Source: Hydractinia symbiolongicarpus (taxonomy: Eukaryota; Cnidaria; Hydrozoa; Anthoathecata; Hydractiniidae). From it: 64,000 nt of DNA. Positions 35,170 through 49,039 of this stretch are shown here, piece after piece; positions within the stretch are counted from its first letter, which is position 1, and each line of letters starts with the position of its first letter. A program made the translations under genes and the position numbers. The stretch spans positions 28,369,828 to 28,433,827 of the forward strand of contig NC_079876.1 of NCBI RefSeq assembly GCF_029227915.1, written 5' to 3'. The notes under the pieces are model-generated. The model was not told the DNA's origin and did not search any database. It was given only the letters and a program-made list of their open reading frames with translations.

Positions 35170-38100
35170 CATGAAAACAAGTGCTTCATGACGTCGAACG
35201 GATTGCACTGTTCAACTCTTTTTTAGAAAAAAAAAATAAAAAGCATGGACTTGAAAACATCAGTGTAAGACGCTATCCTTGTATTTTAATCTGTTATTTA
35301 ATGAGATAATAATGACATTAAGTTAGCAATGCACTTTTTCTTTATCTCAAACTCGTACAAAACTTAAAAAGAGATTTACACAAAGTGATTTTAACATCAA
35401 GTATGTCTCGCTCACTTCAATCAAAATAAATATTTTATACTATTTATTCGTTCAGCCCTATTCGATTTAACTTCCCAATGTTTTGCAATAACTACCAAAG
35501 CTTACCTTGTCAGGGTTGAATTTGTTGACGTCACGTCTATTGCGATTGTGACTCATCAGTTAACACATGGTTACGAAAAAAATCGGACAGTTTTTTTTAA
35601 AAAAAATATCCTTATTTAAAGATGATATTATAGGTTTTTAACCGGTTTAGCCTTTTTTAAGGTTTACAATATAGTGACGCAATGTTGGACTGATTTTTTT
35701 TTGACTTTTTATATGTCTGCAATGTGTTAAAAAACATTTTTTTAAATTTTGTAGTCAGACGATCTCCTTATCAAGGAGTGGAGTTTGCTACCGTTGTCTT
35801 GAGAACGGCATGGACAGGGTCAACAGGCTAGTAATTAAAACAACGTTTTACCCGTCATTTCTCTGCCATCAGATATATCATTTGAATCTGCCTTCTGTTC
35901 CGCCGTTTTTACTTCCTTTTAATTATCTTTCTAAAACAAAAAAGAACTGGTAATCTACAGACGCTTTATACAAATATATAAAATGTTAACTGTGAAACTC
36001 AGAACATAGTATTATTCTTAACATAATTCTCCTTTCAACCAGGAAGGACAGTTGAAGTAACTTCTCTTCCTTGCTGGTATTAAAACCGAAAAAGGCCGAC
36101 GAAATATGCGTACCCTAAAGTATGTTGTGGTATTGCTTATATAAACTGATCTCAGCCTCCTAGAAAAACTTAAATATCCATGTTGGCACCAAGCCGCTTA
36201 GTAATCATTAGACGCCGAACGACATATATACGACAGATTAAGTACAAAATCCCGACATGTTATCTATTGGCCATAACTCATGTCTAAATCATATCTAAAT
36301 TAATGCTCATATGTGGCAAAATCGCTCAACGTGGGAAAGAAAGGCGGCTGGAAGTCGCCTTGAACGAGGAGATATTTTCAGTAAGAAAAATTAATAGTTG
36401 GAACTTTAGTCGTTCTTTCATATATTTCACTACAACATTCTCTGAACAACGTTTTATCTTTGTCTTAGTGGATATTGAGAACATGATCAACCTGAATTCC
36501 TTCAAAGGAGAAAATAATCCGAGTCTAGAATTGTTAAGTAACGCAATTTGTTTTTTCCTATTCTGCAAATATTCATCATCATCATCATGCGTCATTTTAC
36601 TGTAAAACAAAAATACAGTACATACCTGTTTACTCGAACACGCAAGGGACTAAAAAATTAAATCGAATTAGCAAATGTTCAAATTAATCGAGTAATAGGG
36701 AAAAATAAGATTTTAGGCATAATTGTTCACTACGAATGTATAAGAATTTATTACAAATTCTTAAAAAAAGTCATTTATTTTTGTTTCAAGCAACGTGATT
36801 TGCATAAAATTACAAGAATAATCTAATTTTGTCTTCAAACAGCCAACAACAACAACTGCAAAGTAGAAGTAACTGGGAAACGTGAAAGTGAATCTTGGTG
36901 ATTGAGAAGGAATCCTGATGCCTTGTAAACTCTATTGTACTGAGAACGTAAAATTTATTAAAAAGTTTAAAGAAATTTTACCACCATTAAAGCGAAAAAA
37001 GAAAAATGTCTTTATTTTCATTACAGTTTTAGAATATGAGTGCGGAAAAGTTCAAATAAACAAGCAGTTTGCAGCCTAGGGACTAAAAAAACTTTTAGTC
37101 GATTAAAGTTCGAATTAACAGATGTGTACCGTAAAAAATTCGAGATTAAAAAAGTGCTAAAAAACACATCTATCCTTTTATACAAAAAAAACAGGTGTAA
37201 CCTACCTGCATGCGAAACACGTTTATCTCGCAAACCATATAACTGAAGGGATAGATAAAATGAATTAAGACTTCATGCCTTAATCAAAACAATGAATTAT
37301 TTATGTCGCAATGCAATCATATTTTATATCTCGTGGTTGTCCAATTAATTTTGCATGTAAAAAAAAATACGATTTAAATAACTTGTACGTGTGAATATAA
37401 TCCATTTCGTGATAAGCAACATTTTGTTCATTGGTTAAAATTTTCATTAAAACAATAAGTTATTTCTAAAGAAAAAAAAGTAGCAACATTATTATTATTT
37501 TGAAATTTTACCTCAATGTTTATATCCGCAAATATTTTAAGACATTTGCGCACGCCAGGTGTTGATTAATTTAATAAATGGGGAAAAAGTAAAATAAAAA
37601 TTAAAACTTATGCTACATCTTTTGAAATAATCATCGACGTTGTTAACTGATCAGAGTGTGCGAATTGAACAATTCGCGAGGGTTTACTTGGCGCTACATA
37701 TTCTCAAAGAAGAAGAAACAAGAAGAAAAAGCAAGAAGAAGAAACAAGAATAGCACAATAAAATTAAAGCTAAATTCTTACAAGAAATTTGATAAAATGT
37801 GAATATTTTAAGGTTTGTACAGCATAGAAACAACCTGCTACAGCAGTCTTTTATATTTTTTACTAACTGACCTCTGCTTTGAAACGAGGCCAATAAGTAC
37901 ATTTTTAAAATTAAGACGCCTTGACCGTAGTTTTAATAATACAACCAAAATATTTATACACACACTAATACAATGATCCTACATGCAATTTTAAAGTCGA
38001 AACACCAAAAATTTGAGATTCCGTATTGAAGGTGTATAAAGATGGACATGAAAAATTATATATCCCTTTTTACAAAATTATTATTTTCCAAATTGCAGTA

Positions 38101-38900
38101 CTCAAGCTTTTAATTGTTACGGACACCAAAACAATAAAGTTCTAGTGTCAGTTAATAGCTTTAAATTTGGCAGGCAGGATTATTAAAAACTAGTCATTAT
38201 CCCGTGAAAAATTCCACGAGAATTCGCCTTTTGTACAATTTCGTGCATCCTAAAATTTATTTAAAACGGTTTATTACTATGATTATGGATGCGATTATAA
38301 AGACTATTTTTGCCTCAAAACAACCCTGTCCCCGCTAAGCGTAATCCTAGCTTAAACGGTACACTTTTGCACATAAAAACACCATCCCAGGATGAACAAG
38401 ATAACTTCTGCATATTTTAATCAAAAGAAAAAACCATACCAACTAAATTTTTTACATATAAAGACAAGACAAAATCATCTTGGTTATCGGCATTATTAAC
38501 CGGTAATAAGAAGTTATATTAAATAAGGAATTTAGCATATTTTCATGCAAAGTGAAATATGTCGTAAGATTTGATTTTAAGTATATTATGTAGCAAAATA
38601 TATATTTGACGAAAAAAGTGCACTATAATGCTATGATATTTTTTGTTGTAAGAATGTAATCATTTTTATGACTTTCTTAGAAATTATAACAACCATTTAA
38701 AAATATTGGTAGCATACTGCATTACTTACAACCTGTATGTAATGAGATTTTATCAGATTTTTAAAATTCAATTTTCATTGGATTTGAAACTCAACTGCAG
38801 ATGGCGCGAAAGGGCTGTTTTTTAAATTCGGACCGAGTGTACGGAGTCAAGCAGGAATTCGGGAAATCGGTAAGGAGTTCGGGATCTGTGACAATGATAT
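35170..38900. other. Non-coding stretch, little identifiable
   Basis: AT-rich. There is a purine-rich AAGAAG tract at about 37705-37750. The short frames have no recognisable motifs. Confidence 0.4.
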
Positions 38901-39029
38901 GACATCGGCGCGTCGTGAAATATCCGCGGGAAATTCGATTTCAAATATCGAATGTTATGTTTCGGAAAATAATAAAGAGACGTGAAACAAACAAACAAAA
39001 AACAGAAGTTATCAATGAACGAGAGATTT

Positions 39030-42000
39030 ATTGTCAGTACAAGATATGTCTGATTTATTCCAATGTGGTTATATCTGTTCTTCGTTGGTCACCATTTCGA
39101 ATAAATTTCATGCTACAGATTCAACAGGGAAATATTTATATTTTATTTCCAAGAAGAGTTTTATTTCACACGAAAGTATAAATCTTTTATACAATTTATG
39201 CGGAAAAAACGTTCCATGGAGATGCCAGAAAAAACTTTGTAAAAGAATTTTCCCTGGAAAAATGGAACAAACTTGCCAATGAGACGAAACTGAAACATTC
39301 TTTATATCAGTGTGAACAGTGTGAGATACAAGGAAAGCATCGATCTTTTGTAATGAAAAAAAAACCCCTTATGAAAGACATCAGTAACACTGTTGAGATT
39401 CCACTAGTGCAGCAAAAAAAACCACCATTGGTTAAAGAAGCAGCAAAAACCATGTTTGAGGACATGTCACAAAAGTGGAATAAAAATTATGACACACCCC
39501 TCCCAAAAATTCTCCCAAAAATCCCTAGTACAGGATTGGTGGAAAAAAACCCAATTCTGAGTTGAAACAGAGAATGAGAAAACTACAAAGAAAAATAAAA
39601 GCAAAAATTGATGAATCCTGGACAAGCGATGGAAAAGATGTTTCAACATTTTATGAATCCAGACAGTCAGCAGCTGCATATGGGAAACAAAGGGCTAGTT
39701 TGTTCTTTGACAGAAGGAGTAAGTTGAATTACATTTTTTATGAAACTTATACTGAATATTTATACATTTCTCATCATTGTTTGACTCATCATTAACCTAT
39801 CATTTTAACCTATTTTCGAAAAATACCTATAAATTTGTCACACAGCTGGTGATTTTTAGGATCAATTTGTTTTAATTAAAAAGATATATATAAAAATGTA
39901 CACACAATATTATAAAAATGAAAAGGAAACATATTGGACAGTCAGATACTATCAAAAAGAAAAAAAGGCACTCCCCACATCCTTACTTTGTAAATTTTGA
40001 CAAACAATCTATGTTGGAACAAGTACAAGCTATGCCAAGTGGAGCACAGGTATATAATTTTTACTTGAATATCCATAACTGAATAGGGTTTTCTAATCTT
40101 TACAATTAAATTAAGAAAGCTTGGAGAAGTCGTGGGTGCAAATCCCGCCTTTTACAAAAAAAGAGTAATTTAATAGTAAAACATTCTCTGTGCTTTCAAG
40201 GATAACTTGAATATTCTACTACCTTACTTATAATATTTTACACAAACATGTTCACATAAAAAAATGAATATTATCAAATTCTCCATGTAGTTAAACTTGT
40301 CATGCCTTGCTCGGAAGTATGGTATTGCTAAGCAAACAGGACCATGGTGGCGCGAATTTCTTGAGAGTTCAGATGTCGATTTATCAAAATTCCAGAGCAG
40401 CTACATCGATCTGAAAAAAAAATAGATCAAAGACTCAAAAAATGCCAGGTATACATTACTTCTATCATTAAATTACATATACAGACGTTCTGAGTTAAGA
40501 GCCTTAGTTATGTTAACTGAAAAAGAAAAGTGTTGTTTTATGTTCAAATTTTGGACATGATTCAAATACATAAATTTATATAATATATATATAAATTTTT
40601 ACCAAGGTGGAGATGTATCTATTCCTATGATACGTTCGTACAGCAGTTTAAAAGTTGACATGGAAGAGCGCGTAAGAAAAGGTCAATACTCTCTTGGTGA
40701 ATTGATCGAACCAAAGACGTACAGAAAAATAACTTTATGCAAGAATGGAAACATTGTTTACTCTGATGTTATTGTCTCTGGTCGAAAAATTGCACTGAAT
40801 GTCATCAGGAAAAAACTGTTTAAAGAACATGTAGATCTAGGAATAATGCGTGAAAGTCCGTTGATCAATCGATACCTTGTCATATGGGCAGATCATGCAT
40901 CTGTTATGAACAATGGTCATCTTCTTGTGACAGTAAAACCGTTATATTTATTTGAAAAAAAAAAACAGATATCAATGTTCAAGAAGTACCTTCCTTGTAT
41001 ATATTTGGACAATCACTTGATGGTGTTGCAGACAAGTTATCATATGTTAACACAAGACTAGAGGATGTTAATCAATTGCAATATCCAATAACTGAAGGAG
41101 GAATTACACTCAATGATACCTTACGTTTCTTTCATGGTATGTGTTTTATATGAAGACAAAATCGTAGTTATATGGAAATTATATTTATTTATTTTTTATT
41201 AATTACTCAGCCCTATTTATCAGTTGACAGTATCTAGCGACTGCTATCCCCGCAGTTGTGAAATATGTAGGATGTGACAGCAGAAAAACTTTGAAAAGAA
41301 ATTATTACAAATTTTAAAACCATTTGAGTTGGATGGACAAATGACGTTGCTCATAACACTGAAAAATATTTATTTTAAATACCTGTTATATAGGCGATCA
41401 CTCAGAGCTACAATATGAAACTGGTAATATGGAAGGTGGTCACTATCCATGCACTTGTGGTTGTCATGCCCATCGCTTCAATGATCTACAACATGTGTTT
41501 TCATTCAAGCTTTCATCACTTGAAGAACCTCGTAGAAAGGTATCTAAATATAAGAAAGCAAACAGTTTATGATTTAATTATCATCTATTATCGTTCAAGT
41601 CATAACAATTGTAGGAAGGGCTAACATTTTTTGTATAATCTGGTAATATTCAGAAATAAATACTGACTTACTTAGGGGAGTCATACTAGAATTTTCAAAA
41701 GCATGCTTTTATACGTAGAATATAAGAAGTTACCATAATAATTTTAGGTTATTGCTGGCCCTGCCGTAAAGAAAAAAGGAGCTGTAAGACCATTTGATGC
41801 TTTAAAGATTGATGAATTAAATAATGAGTTGATGACAAGAAAGATATTTGATGGCATTAATAACATTGTGAATAGGAAAGACAAGGATGAAATGCTAAAG
41901 AAATACATTTCTGGAGTTTCCAGTGTTCCGGCCATGATGCCTAATAATGAGGAATCAACACTTGCCTCTCTAAACCTTGACTCATACAAGGTGAGTCCTA

Positions 42001-43644
42001 TTGCGCCTTTACATGACATTAAAGGTCATATCCAAAATTTGTGGACTTTACTCAAGGAGTCCCTTCAAGAAAAGGAGTTGGAAATTTTTAACACAACAAT
42101 AGATTGCTGCTAAAAAAAGCAAGGTACGTGGAAGTGACTACAGGGAATCCGTAATAGCTGTTTACAAAAATATGAAAGGGCATTGTCGCAAAGTCATTGA
42201 AGAGTTATTGTTCACGCTTATGGAAATCAGTCGACTATCATAGAGTGCAGCTGAAAATCAAACACCAAAATTTATTTTGCGTCTGTATAACATGACCTTT
42301 ATGCATGCATTAATGTGTATCAACTTTTTTGGAAGAACCCTGACATCAAAAAAGATAACCACCAGAAAGTTTTATGGAATATACTTTCATGCAATCACAG
42401 CGCACTTGGCAGATGTTTCAAGAATAATTGCACCCAGCTCTCTGCTTACTTAAAATGAAAAAAGACTGTTTAGTGCAATTAATCAAATCAGTGAGGCAAC
42501 ATCTTCTCGAAAATCTGAATAGATTCCTGACAATAGCATCATTCGTTTACAAGCACAACGTGAACTCAATGAAATGCTAGGAATTAAACACAACCACCAA
42601 TTTTCTAGGATTTCGAAGCTTTCAAAGACAATAGGTATGTTTAATTAAAAAATGTATGTTTTAAACATATACAATCATGTTTTTTATAATATAATCTTAA
42701 AACAATTCACATATATTACAGTAAGTATAAAAGTATATTTGACAAGTAAACCGCGGTGGGTGAATTCTGTGAATAATTACAACAATATTTCGAGAATTTT
42801 AATTCTGTTTTGAAGTGTTGTATAGTATTTCGCTGCATTATCAGGAAAAAAAATATTTCAAAATTTTAGGTGATGTCCCAAACAGTGTGTTTTACTTTTT
42901 CAATGTCACTTGGAAAGAATCGCAGATTAAATGAAAGTGGGTGAAGGTGAGTGGTGGCATTTTAAAAAAGAGAAGATCATATTTCATGGTGGTGATCTAG
43001 AACCAGATTTTCGACAGAATGGACCAGCTATGATGGAATATGGTGATGACAATTTGCAATCCTCAAAAACCAAAGTCATTGATTGTTGGGATTACATCCT
43101 GAAGAATCAAATCAAATTACCAATAAGCATTATAAAGGTGTATGATGTGGTGGGAGATGTTACTGGTGTTATTACAACTAATTTGGTTATTAATGAAGAT
43201 GAAGATGAAGAAGCAAGAAAAGAGTGTGATGTGATGTTTGAAGTTGAAACTCCATTAGAGAAAGAATTTCCAGCAGTATCTTTTAAACAAACTCAGCAAA
43301 AACTTAAGGAGTTGAAGTCTTCTGTTGGGAAAATGATAGAGAAAGTGATTGGCAGATCTTCTAACTTGCTGCAGTTTGATTACCACCACATGGCATTCAA
43401 AGAGACAAAAAATGAAACATCAAGAAAAATATGCAAGAATTTGATAAAAATTCTGGAAACTAACGTGAAAGCAGAATTCGAACTGTGCAAAACATTTCAA
43501 CAGATATGGGAAAAATATTTTTACTTGCGAAACAAGAATGTGCCTCTTCATGATGATATTTTAGCTGATGATGACTGCACCAAAAACTTTAATACAATTG
43601 TAGTATGTAAACGGTTGTTAAAATTGTGGGGAATCAAGTATTGA
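39030..43644 (+). pseudogene. Multi-exon member of an unnamed invertebrate repeat-type gene family, broken
   Basis: Coding blocks in order: 39030-39730 (DLFQCGYICSS..., CEQC), 39915-40050, 40290-40450 (ARKYGIAKQTGPWWREFLESSDVD), 40615-41138 (ADHASVMNNGHLLVTVK), 41400-41541 (GDHSELQYETGNMEGGHYPC, then CGCHAHRF), 41749-42630 (VSSVPAMMP, SLNLDSYKVSPIAPLHDIKGH) and 42870-43644. Splice phases join cleanly, for example CAT-G|GC to give FHGDHSEL. I recognise the 'GD..qfE.G...GG.y.C..C..ha.r' and 'L..Y.v...ePLHDi.gH..nl' signatures from many unnamed cnidarian and other invertebrate proteins, often multicopy. No enzyme function is established to my knowledge. There are at least three in-frame stops (about 42241, 42452 and 42522) and several frameshifts, many of the latter in poly-A runs. 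Confidence 0.55.
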
Positions 43645-44189
43645 CTTGACATTACCACAACGTGCTATATATTTATCTATTAACTATTTATCTAGTTTTT
43701 CCGTGATTTGTTGAAATTACATTTTAAATTAATATTTAATGTTCAAAAGATTTTCCAAGAGACAGATATTACACAACAAACAAAAAAAAATGTAGAAACT
43801 TTCAATTTGTAAATAATTTATATAAAAAAAACTAATTCTTCATCTTCAACCATTGTGTATGAATCGTAATTTTGCATTTCTAATATGTATATATATAAAT
43901 TTGAGTATTTTATTTATAAATTAGAGTATCTTTTATGATAATTTACCTTCTCCAAGGCGTATTTTCCATTTCTATATTTAAAATTATTTTTTCGTCAAAA
44001 CTTTACTTTTTTTAAAAACTAAACATTCATATATTCCTTGGCTAATTAACTACCATACTAGACTTTCTTAAAACTTTGCTTTGTTTTTTTTTATTTTGAA
44101 ATCTCATTAGCTATATATCTATCTGCATACTGATTTTTTTTGTGGAATAATCTGACAATGCTTTACTTAAGCTACTCTCGTTTGTGCAA

Positions 44190-44361
44190 GACACAGGGTT
44201 TGAACCTATATATTTCCCAGACAATTCCATTAGATCGAAATGTATACAAGAGGCCCTTTTTTCTTAGTACATATAGACACAGGGTTTGAACCTATATGTT
44301 TCCCAGACAATTCCATTAGATCGAAATGTATACAAGAGGCCCTTTTTTCTTAGTACATATA
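44190..44361 (-). repeat. 86-bp tandem duplication carrying tRNA-like B boxes
   Basis: Two units, 44190-44275 and 44276-44361, are almost identical. On the minus strand each has GATCTAATGGAATTGTCTGG followed by a perfect B-box consensus GGTTCAAACCC, so the unit is probably a tRNA-derived SINE head arranged in tandem. Confidence 0.6.
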
Positions 44362-44426
44362 TATTTGTTTTGTGTACATCTAAAAATATTTCACTATTAC
44401 CTCAATACTAAAATTATAATAGGGCT

Positions 44427-44427
<1 letters not shown>

Positions 44428-44463
<36 letters not shown>
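44428..44463. repeat. (TA)n microsatellite
   Basis: An uninterrupted run of TA dinucleotides of about 34 bases. Confidence 0.95.
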
Positions 44464-44465
<2 letters not shown>

Positions 44466-45655
44466 AATATGCTGCATAAGAGAACATTGTTGTACCATTG
44501 GCATTAAAAAAATCACTTTTTCACAGAGCTAAACTTTTCTCACTACGTAGCTGACGAATCTCCAAGATGTAAACTACAAATAGACAAGGGTTAAGCAGTT
44601 TCTATGGTTCTAGTATTACTACGTAGCTATCAGGAAGAAAGCTCTCTCTGTCGGCAGGGATGAGAGGGCCTGCAAGGGAGAGAGGCACCACCAAAATGTT
44701 GTCCAGTCATATTGGGTTTGGGTATTGCAGATAAGATAGAAAAGGCAAAACAAGCAAAATTTACTTGCTTATTATATAAATACTTGATTATTTACTTCTG
44801 AATCCAACTAACAAAATAAATTGTCCTAATTTGTATCTCTCATTTCGGGAACTGATATGCGCCCGCGTAGGCTGGAAGGCGGCCATGAACGGCAAATTCT
44901 CGCAAATGAAAAAGACATGCCTTAACAAGCTTGAGGGGTTAAACGTTTTCGGTGGGAGAAAGAATGCCTCTAAACAACTGTAACTGCGCTTACGCAATGA
45001 AATAAAGGCTCTTGACGTTCCAAGTACGTCGTTTAAATATGAAAGCCAGCTTCCTTCGTTTAAAGAATTTATATAAGCTCGGAACTACCTAATGATGTAC
45101 CTGTGCCTAGACAACGCCTCTAGGACAGATGCATTAGCAAAAATAAAGAGCGCATTCAAATGTGTTGTATTGGAACACAGGCCCGTGTGTTGGAACTCAG
45201 GCCCGACATCAGACCCGTGCGTAATTCTATTCACTTCGGAATTATATAAAAAGCTCAAATCTTTTGAGACAATTTCGCAACCGAATGGATAGTATTGGTA
45301 TCCAACCTAATCTCTTTACAACCTGGAGTGGGAAAAAATGTCGTTGTCAATGGTTACAGCTCAACTTACTGATAATGAGGTGACAAAACAGCAAGCCGAA
45401 ATGATAATACCACCACAAAAATATAGCATGCTTTTATGACGGGTATTTCCCTCGGAGTAGCGTTTTTTGCTTAATTATATTCTTCACTTCGTTTCGCACT
45501 CGTGGTTTGGAAAAATCTTTCATGTTGGGAAGAGTAGCGTGTTCAGACTGCTTTTTCTTTTTCGTTTTAGGCACTCCTTCAGTAGATCTTCCATTGGTCT
45601 TTCTTGTGATTATGGCAGCCGTATACTTTAAGAACGAACCCAAGATCTCTTCATT

Positions 45656-46130
45656 TTGAGGTTCAGCATAAAAGTCAATCAGTATTTAAACTTTAACTAC
45701 TGTCCGCTTCTTTGGAATTTCTCATCCTCAAAATCACTTTCTAGGGTCGAAAAACTCCATAAGCGAGCCCTAAATTTAGTAGATATCAAATATTCAGAGA
45801 GAAAAGAAAAGTATATTTCTAGCAAGAACAAAAGTAACTATATGAAAATTATGCGAATAAGAAATCTATGATTAGAGACTTTTAAATCTCTTAATAATTT
45901 AAAACCGCCATTTATGTTAGACATCTTTCAACGTAGCTAAACAAACAGGCCAGTAGAAAGTCAATATGTAAATAATCTTAAAACATTGGACTTTAATCTA
46001 AGAATTTTTGGGGAAAATGTCTTCGCTCATTGGGTTCTAAAATTTGGAATAATTTACCTTCCGAATTTAAAAGTTGTAACAACCTTAAAAATTTAAAACG
46101 TAACTAAAGGAGTATGATTTCAGTCACTAG
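45656..46130 (+). mobile_element. 3' end of a LINE reverse-transcriptase ORF
   Basis: The frame FNYCPLLWNFSSSKSLSRVEKLHKRALNLV is the conserved post-palm segment of jockey/CR1-type LINE ORF2 ('f.yCplvW.f.s...l.k.ek.qkRal'). The next stretch, after a stop, reads LETFKSLNNLKPPFMLDIF and continues to LKTLDFNLRIFGEN and LPNLKVVTTL. Several stops show decay. It ends near an AATAAA at about 46290, followed by a CA run. Confidence 0.65.
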
Positions 46131-46589
46131 GTCTATTTAAATAATTTTTCATATTTTTTATACATTTGCATAAAACTATAAACACATTTTTGTCGGATTT
46201 GATTAGTTTCCTGTATATTTGTAAATATGTATTTATTTATTTTATAACAGGAAGCTATTTGTACATAGTTATATCTCCGACGTTAAATAAATAAAAAGAA
46301 AAAAAAACACACACACACACACAAAAAAAATATGTCTGTTTATATTGTGAAATGAAGAATAGCCAGATGACGTTCAATTTCTTTTTTGTCAATTTCAAGG
46401 AGAAAAGGAGCTTTTAAATCTGTCGGCATTGTGTTTTTAGCAAATTTGTTATTCTTTTAAGGTCTTTAATTTTCCAATTTTTTTAAATTTTGCTTTATAA
46501 CAGAAATTGTCATCAAATATTTCTCTTTGCGACAAAATGGGATTACTTTCTAGATGATAATTTTTTTTGTTTTCATTAATAAAAACAAT

Positions 46590-48070
46590 ATACACCTTTT
46601 CTCAACTCAAGATATGGCACAAATACGATCACGGACTGGCCTTGCAGATATCGATGTTCAGGCTATCATCAACGAAACGGAAAATTTTAAAGGTGGAGGG
46701 AGATGCAACCAATGGACTGACGAAAGCAGATGAGATTGGTGATTACGCTCGAAAAAATGGAAATGTTGCTGCATTGTGCAGATTTCGAGCAAAATACCCT
46801 TAATTGAAAGAAAGTACAATTCGTACTTTTATGAGGAGAGTCATCAGTGAAGTGAAAAGAGCTACCAAGGAAAAACGTCAAGTCGTTAAATCTTTAAAAA
46901 GATAACCAAGCCAACAGGTCGTCCTTTACTTTTAGGTGACCTTGACGTGATGGTTCAATCTTACATCAAGTCAAGGAGCTCCCGCGGTACCCTTAAAACA
47001 AGAGCTTTTGCTAACGCGGCAGTCAGAGCTATAATCGATCAACACCCTAGAGTAGTGTAAAAAAATATCGATATCGAATCGTCTAGCAGGATGAAACGTT
47101 TGTTTAAGCGTATGGGATTCGTTTTGCGCAGACGGCGCAAGACGAGAGATTGAATATTTATTCCATTATGAGATAGTATTGCAAATAGAACAATAAAATA
47201 TACCGCACTCCATGATAATCAATATTGATCAGACTCCTTTAAAGTACGTTTCCACGGCAAATTACACTCATTAGAAGTAACATTTGAAGATGGAAACGAT
47301 AAAAAAAAACAATAACTGGGACATTTGGTATCATTTTCACAAATAAATTTTTGCGGATTCAATTTATTTAAGGTGGTAAGACCAACCAAAGTTTACCTCG
47401 TTTCAATTTTTCTGAAGGATTTAGTAGAAGTGTTAACCCCACACGTTATTCCAATACGGTAGAATCTTTAAAACTAATTGAAGAAGTCTTGGTACCGTAT
47501 TTTAAAAAAGAGAGGCAAGCACCTGGTTTATCTCCTTTTCACAAAGGTTTACTTATAATAGATGTATTCACTGGCCAGATAACATCAGACGTTCTTAAAG
47601 CTCTGAAAGATGCAACATATGTGAACGTGACAGCCAACATGACAAAATTTTATCAGCCGTTGGATTTAACAGTCAATGGACATGCAAAACCTTTTTTAAA
47701 AAAAAAATTTAGCATTTGGTATGCTGGGCAAATCACGAGGCAGTTAAGCGAAGGTGTAAAAATCGATGAAGTAGATGTCAAGCTTCATTTAACAACTCTT
47801 AAGCCCCTTCACGCCCAATGGGTTGTCTATTTTTATAAGGAAATGACTTCGAGTAAAGGTATAAAGATCATTGATAGTGGGTGGAGAGCAGCTAGTATTT
47901 CTGAGATTCGGCTCGGGACAAAGAATCTCCCTCCAATCAATCTTTTTCATGAAATCGACCCTTTGTTAGAAAATGACTTACTAGAAGCCGGACTAGTAGA
48001 AGCGGCATGTGATTTAACTATCGAAGAAAAGCAGCTCGGATACTCCCCACGTGATCACAACGAAGATTAA
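46590..48070 (+). mobile_element. Pogo-like DDE transposase relic, with an intact C-terminal half
   Basis: The N-terminal part is spread over several frames: KADEIGDYARKNGNVAALCRF, then ESTIRTFMRRVISEVKRATK, then TKPTGRPLLLGDLDVMVQSYI. This resembles the DNA-binding half of pogo/Tigger-type transposases. The catalytic half starts with INIDQTPLKYVSTANYT near 47212 (first Asp), followed by a 193-codon open frame at 47489-48070. That frame has LLIIDVFTGQITSDVLKAL (second Asp) and TKFYQPLDLTVNGHAK (third Asp), giving a D-D-D arrangement. At least five stops lie between the two halves. Terminal inverted repeats were not found. A helix-turn-helix is assumed rather than shown. Confidence 0.65.
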
Positions 48071-48189
48071 GATAAAGAGGTATGGGAGAGATCAGCTTTT
48101 GAAAAACTGTTTCTACTTGTTTATATTTAGTATTTGACCAACAGAGGAAAGTGATGGACATGAATACAAACAGTTTTCCTTATTAATCA

Positions 48190-48610
48190 TTGCAAAAAGA
48201 TGTTTTTTGGATAGATGGGCCAGGTGGTACAGGTAAAGGTTTTATATACAATTATATTACTATGAAAGCTATTGCAAGAAATCTGTGTGTTGCTACTTGT
48301 GCATGGACAGTTATTGCTGCTTTATTGCTGCTACATTGCTGTAGAATGGTAAGACTGTCCACTTACTTTTCGAGTTACCAGTCCTTATCTTAGACGACTC
48401 ATGTGATGATAAACCCAACAGTGACCATGCATATCATTATATTTGATAAAGACAGTATGATACTAAATATGCTCTTGAAGCGGCTGACAACATGTTTAGG
48501 GATATATGTAACAGTAACATTTCATTTGTTGCTATTGTAAGGGTGGATTTCCGTCAAGTACTTCCAGCTGTAAAGAGAGCTAGATGAGCACAAATTGTAG
48601 TCTGCTGGAA
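48190..48610 (+). mobile_element. Pif1-like helicase fragment, probably from a Helitron
   Basis: QKDVFWIDGPGGTGKGFIYN is the Walker A region of Pif1-type helicases, but the conserved Thr/Ser after GK is Gly. ATCAWTVIAALLL follows (motif Ia). After a frame change come GKTVHLLFELPVLILDDSCDD and later VDFRQVLPAVKRA, the signature 'GDFRQvLPVv.rg.raqiv' of Helitron-linked Pif1 genes. Multiple frameshifts and stops are present. No Rep domain or Helitron termini were seen. Confidence 0.65.
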
Positions 48611-49039
48611 AAGTTCCACTTCATGGCCCTTGACTCGCATTTTCACCTAGAAGTGTTTTCAGAATTTTCTTTAAACCTTTTCTTTTAAATGTGATAGAGG
48701 AGAATTAACAGAACTTTTACAAGGAGGACACTTCATACAAAAAAAGAAAGAAACATTGCAGCAACATATACAATGATGACAAATATGTTATTAAAATGTT
48801 TTCCAACTACATGAGAAATGGAAAAGTTAATGCAACTGAAAAATGTTGACACTCGAAAACTGGTGATCGAACAGGCTAAAATTATTGAAGTTGAAACAAC
48901 TGAAAGTGACATTGACTTATCGCACAAAACAATAAATAAAGCAGATGCTGGTATTACGTCACAAAAAAATTGTGAATGTGATTTGCAACATTTCCAATAA
49001 AATCTCTTTGCATAATTGCAATATTAATAAAACAGTAAT

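Noticed and set aside
40100-40160. B-box-like GTGGGTGCAAATCCCGCC inside an intron of the 39-44 kb gene.
   Set aside because: No matching A box or tRNA fold at proper distance; at most a SINE scrap.
45434-45643. Lysine-rich 69-codon minus-strand frame (KTKKKKQSEH).
   Set aside because: It might be LINE ORF1 debris, but nothing beyond basic composition supports it.
46303-46325. (CA)n run after the LINE fragment as a possible LINE tail.
   Set aside because: Too short and separated from the coding relic by unrelated AT-rich DNA to assign with confidence.
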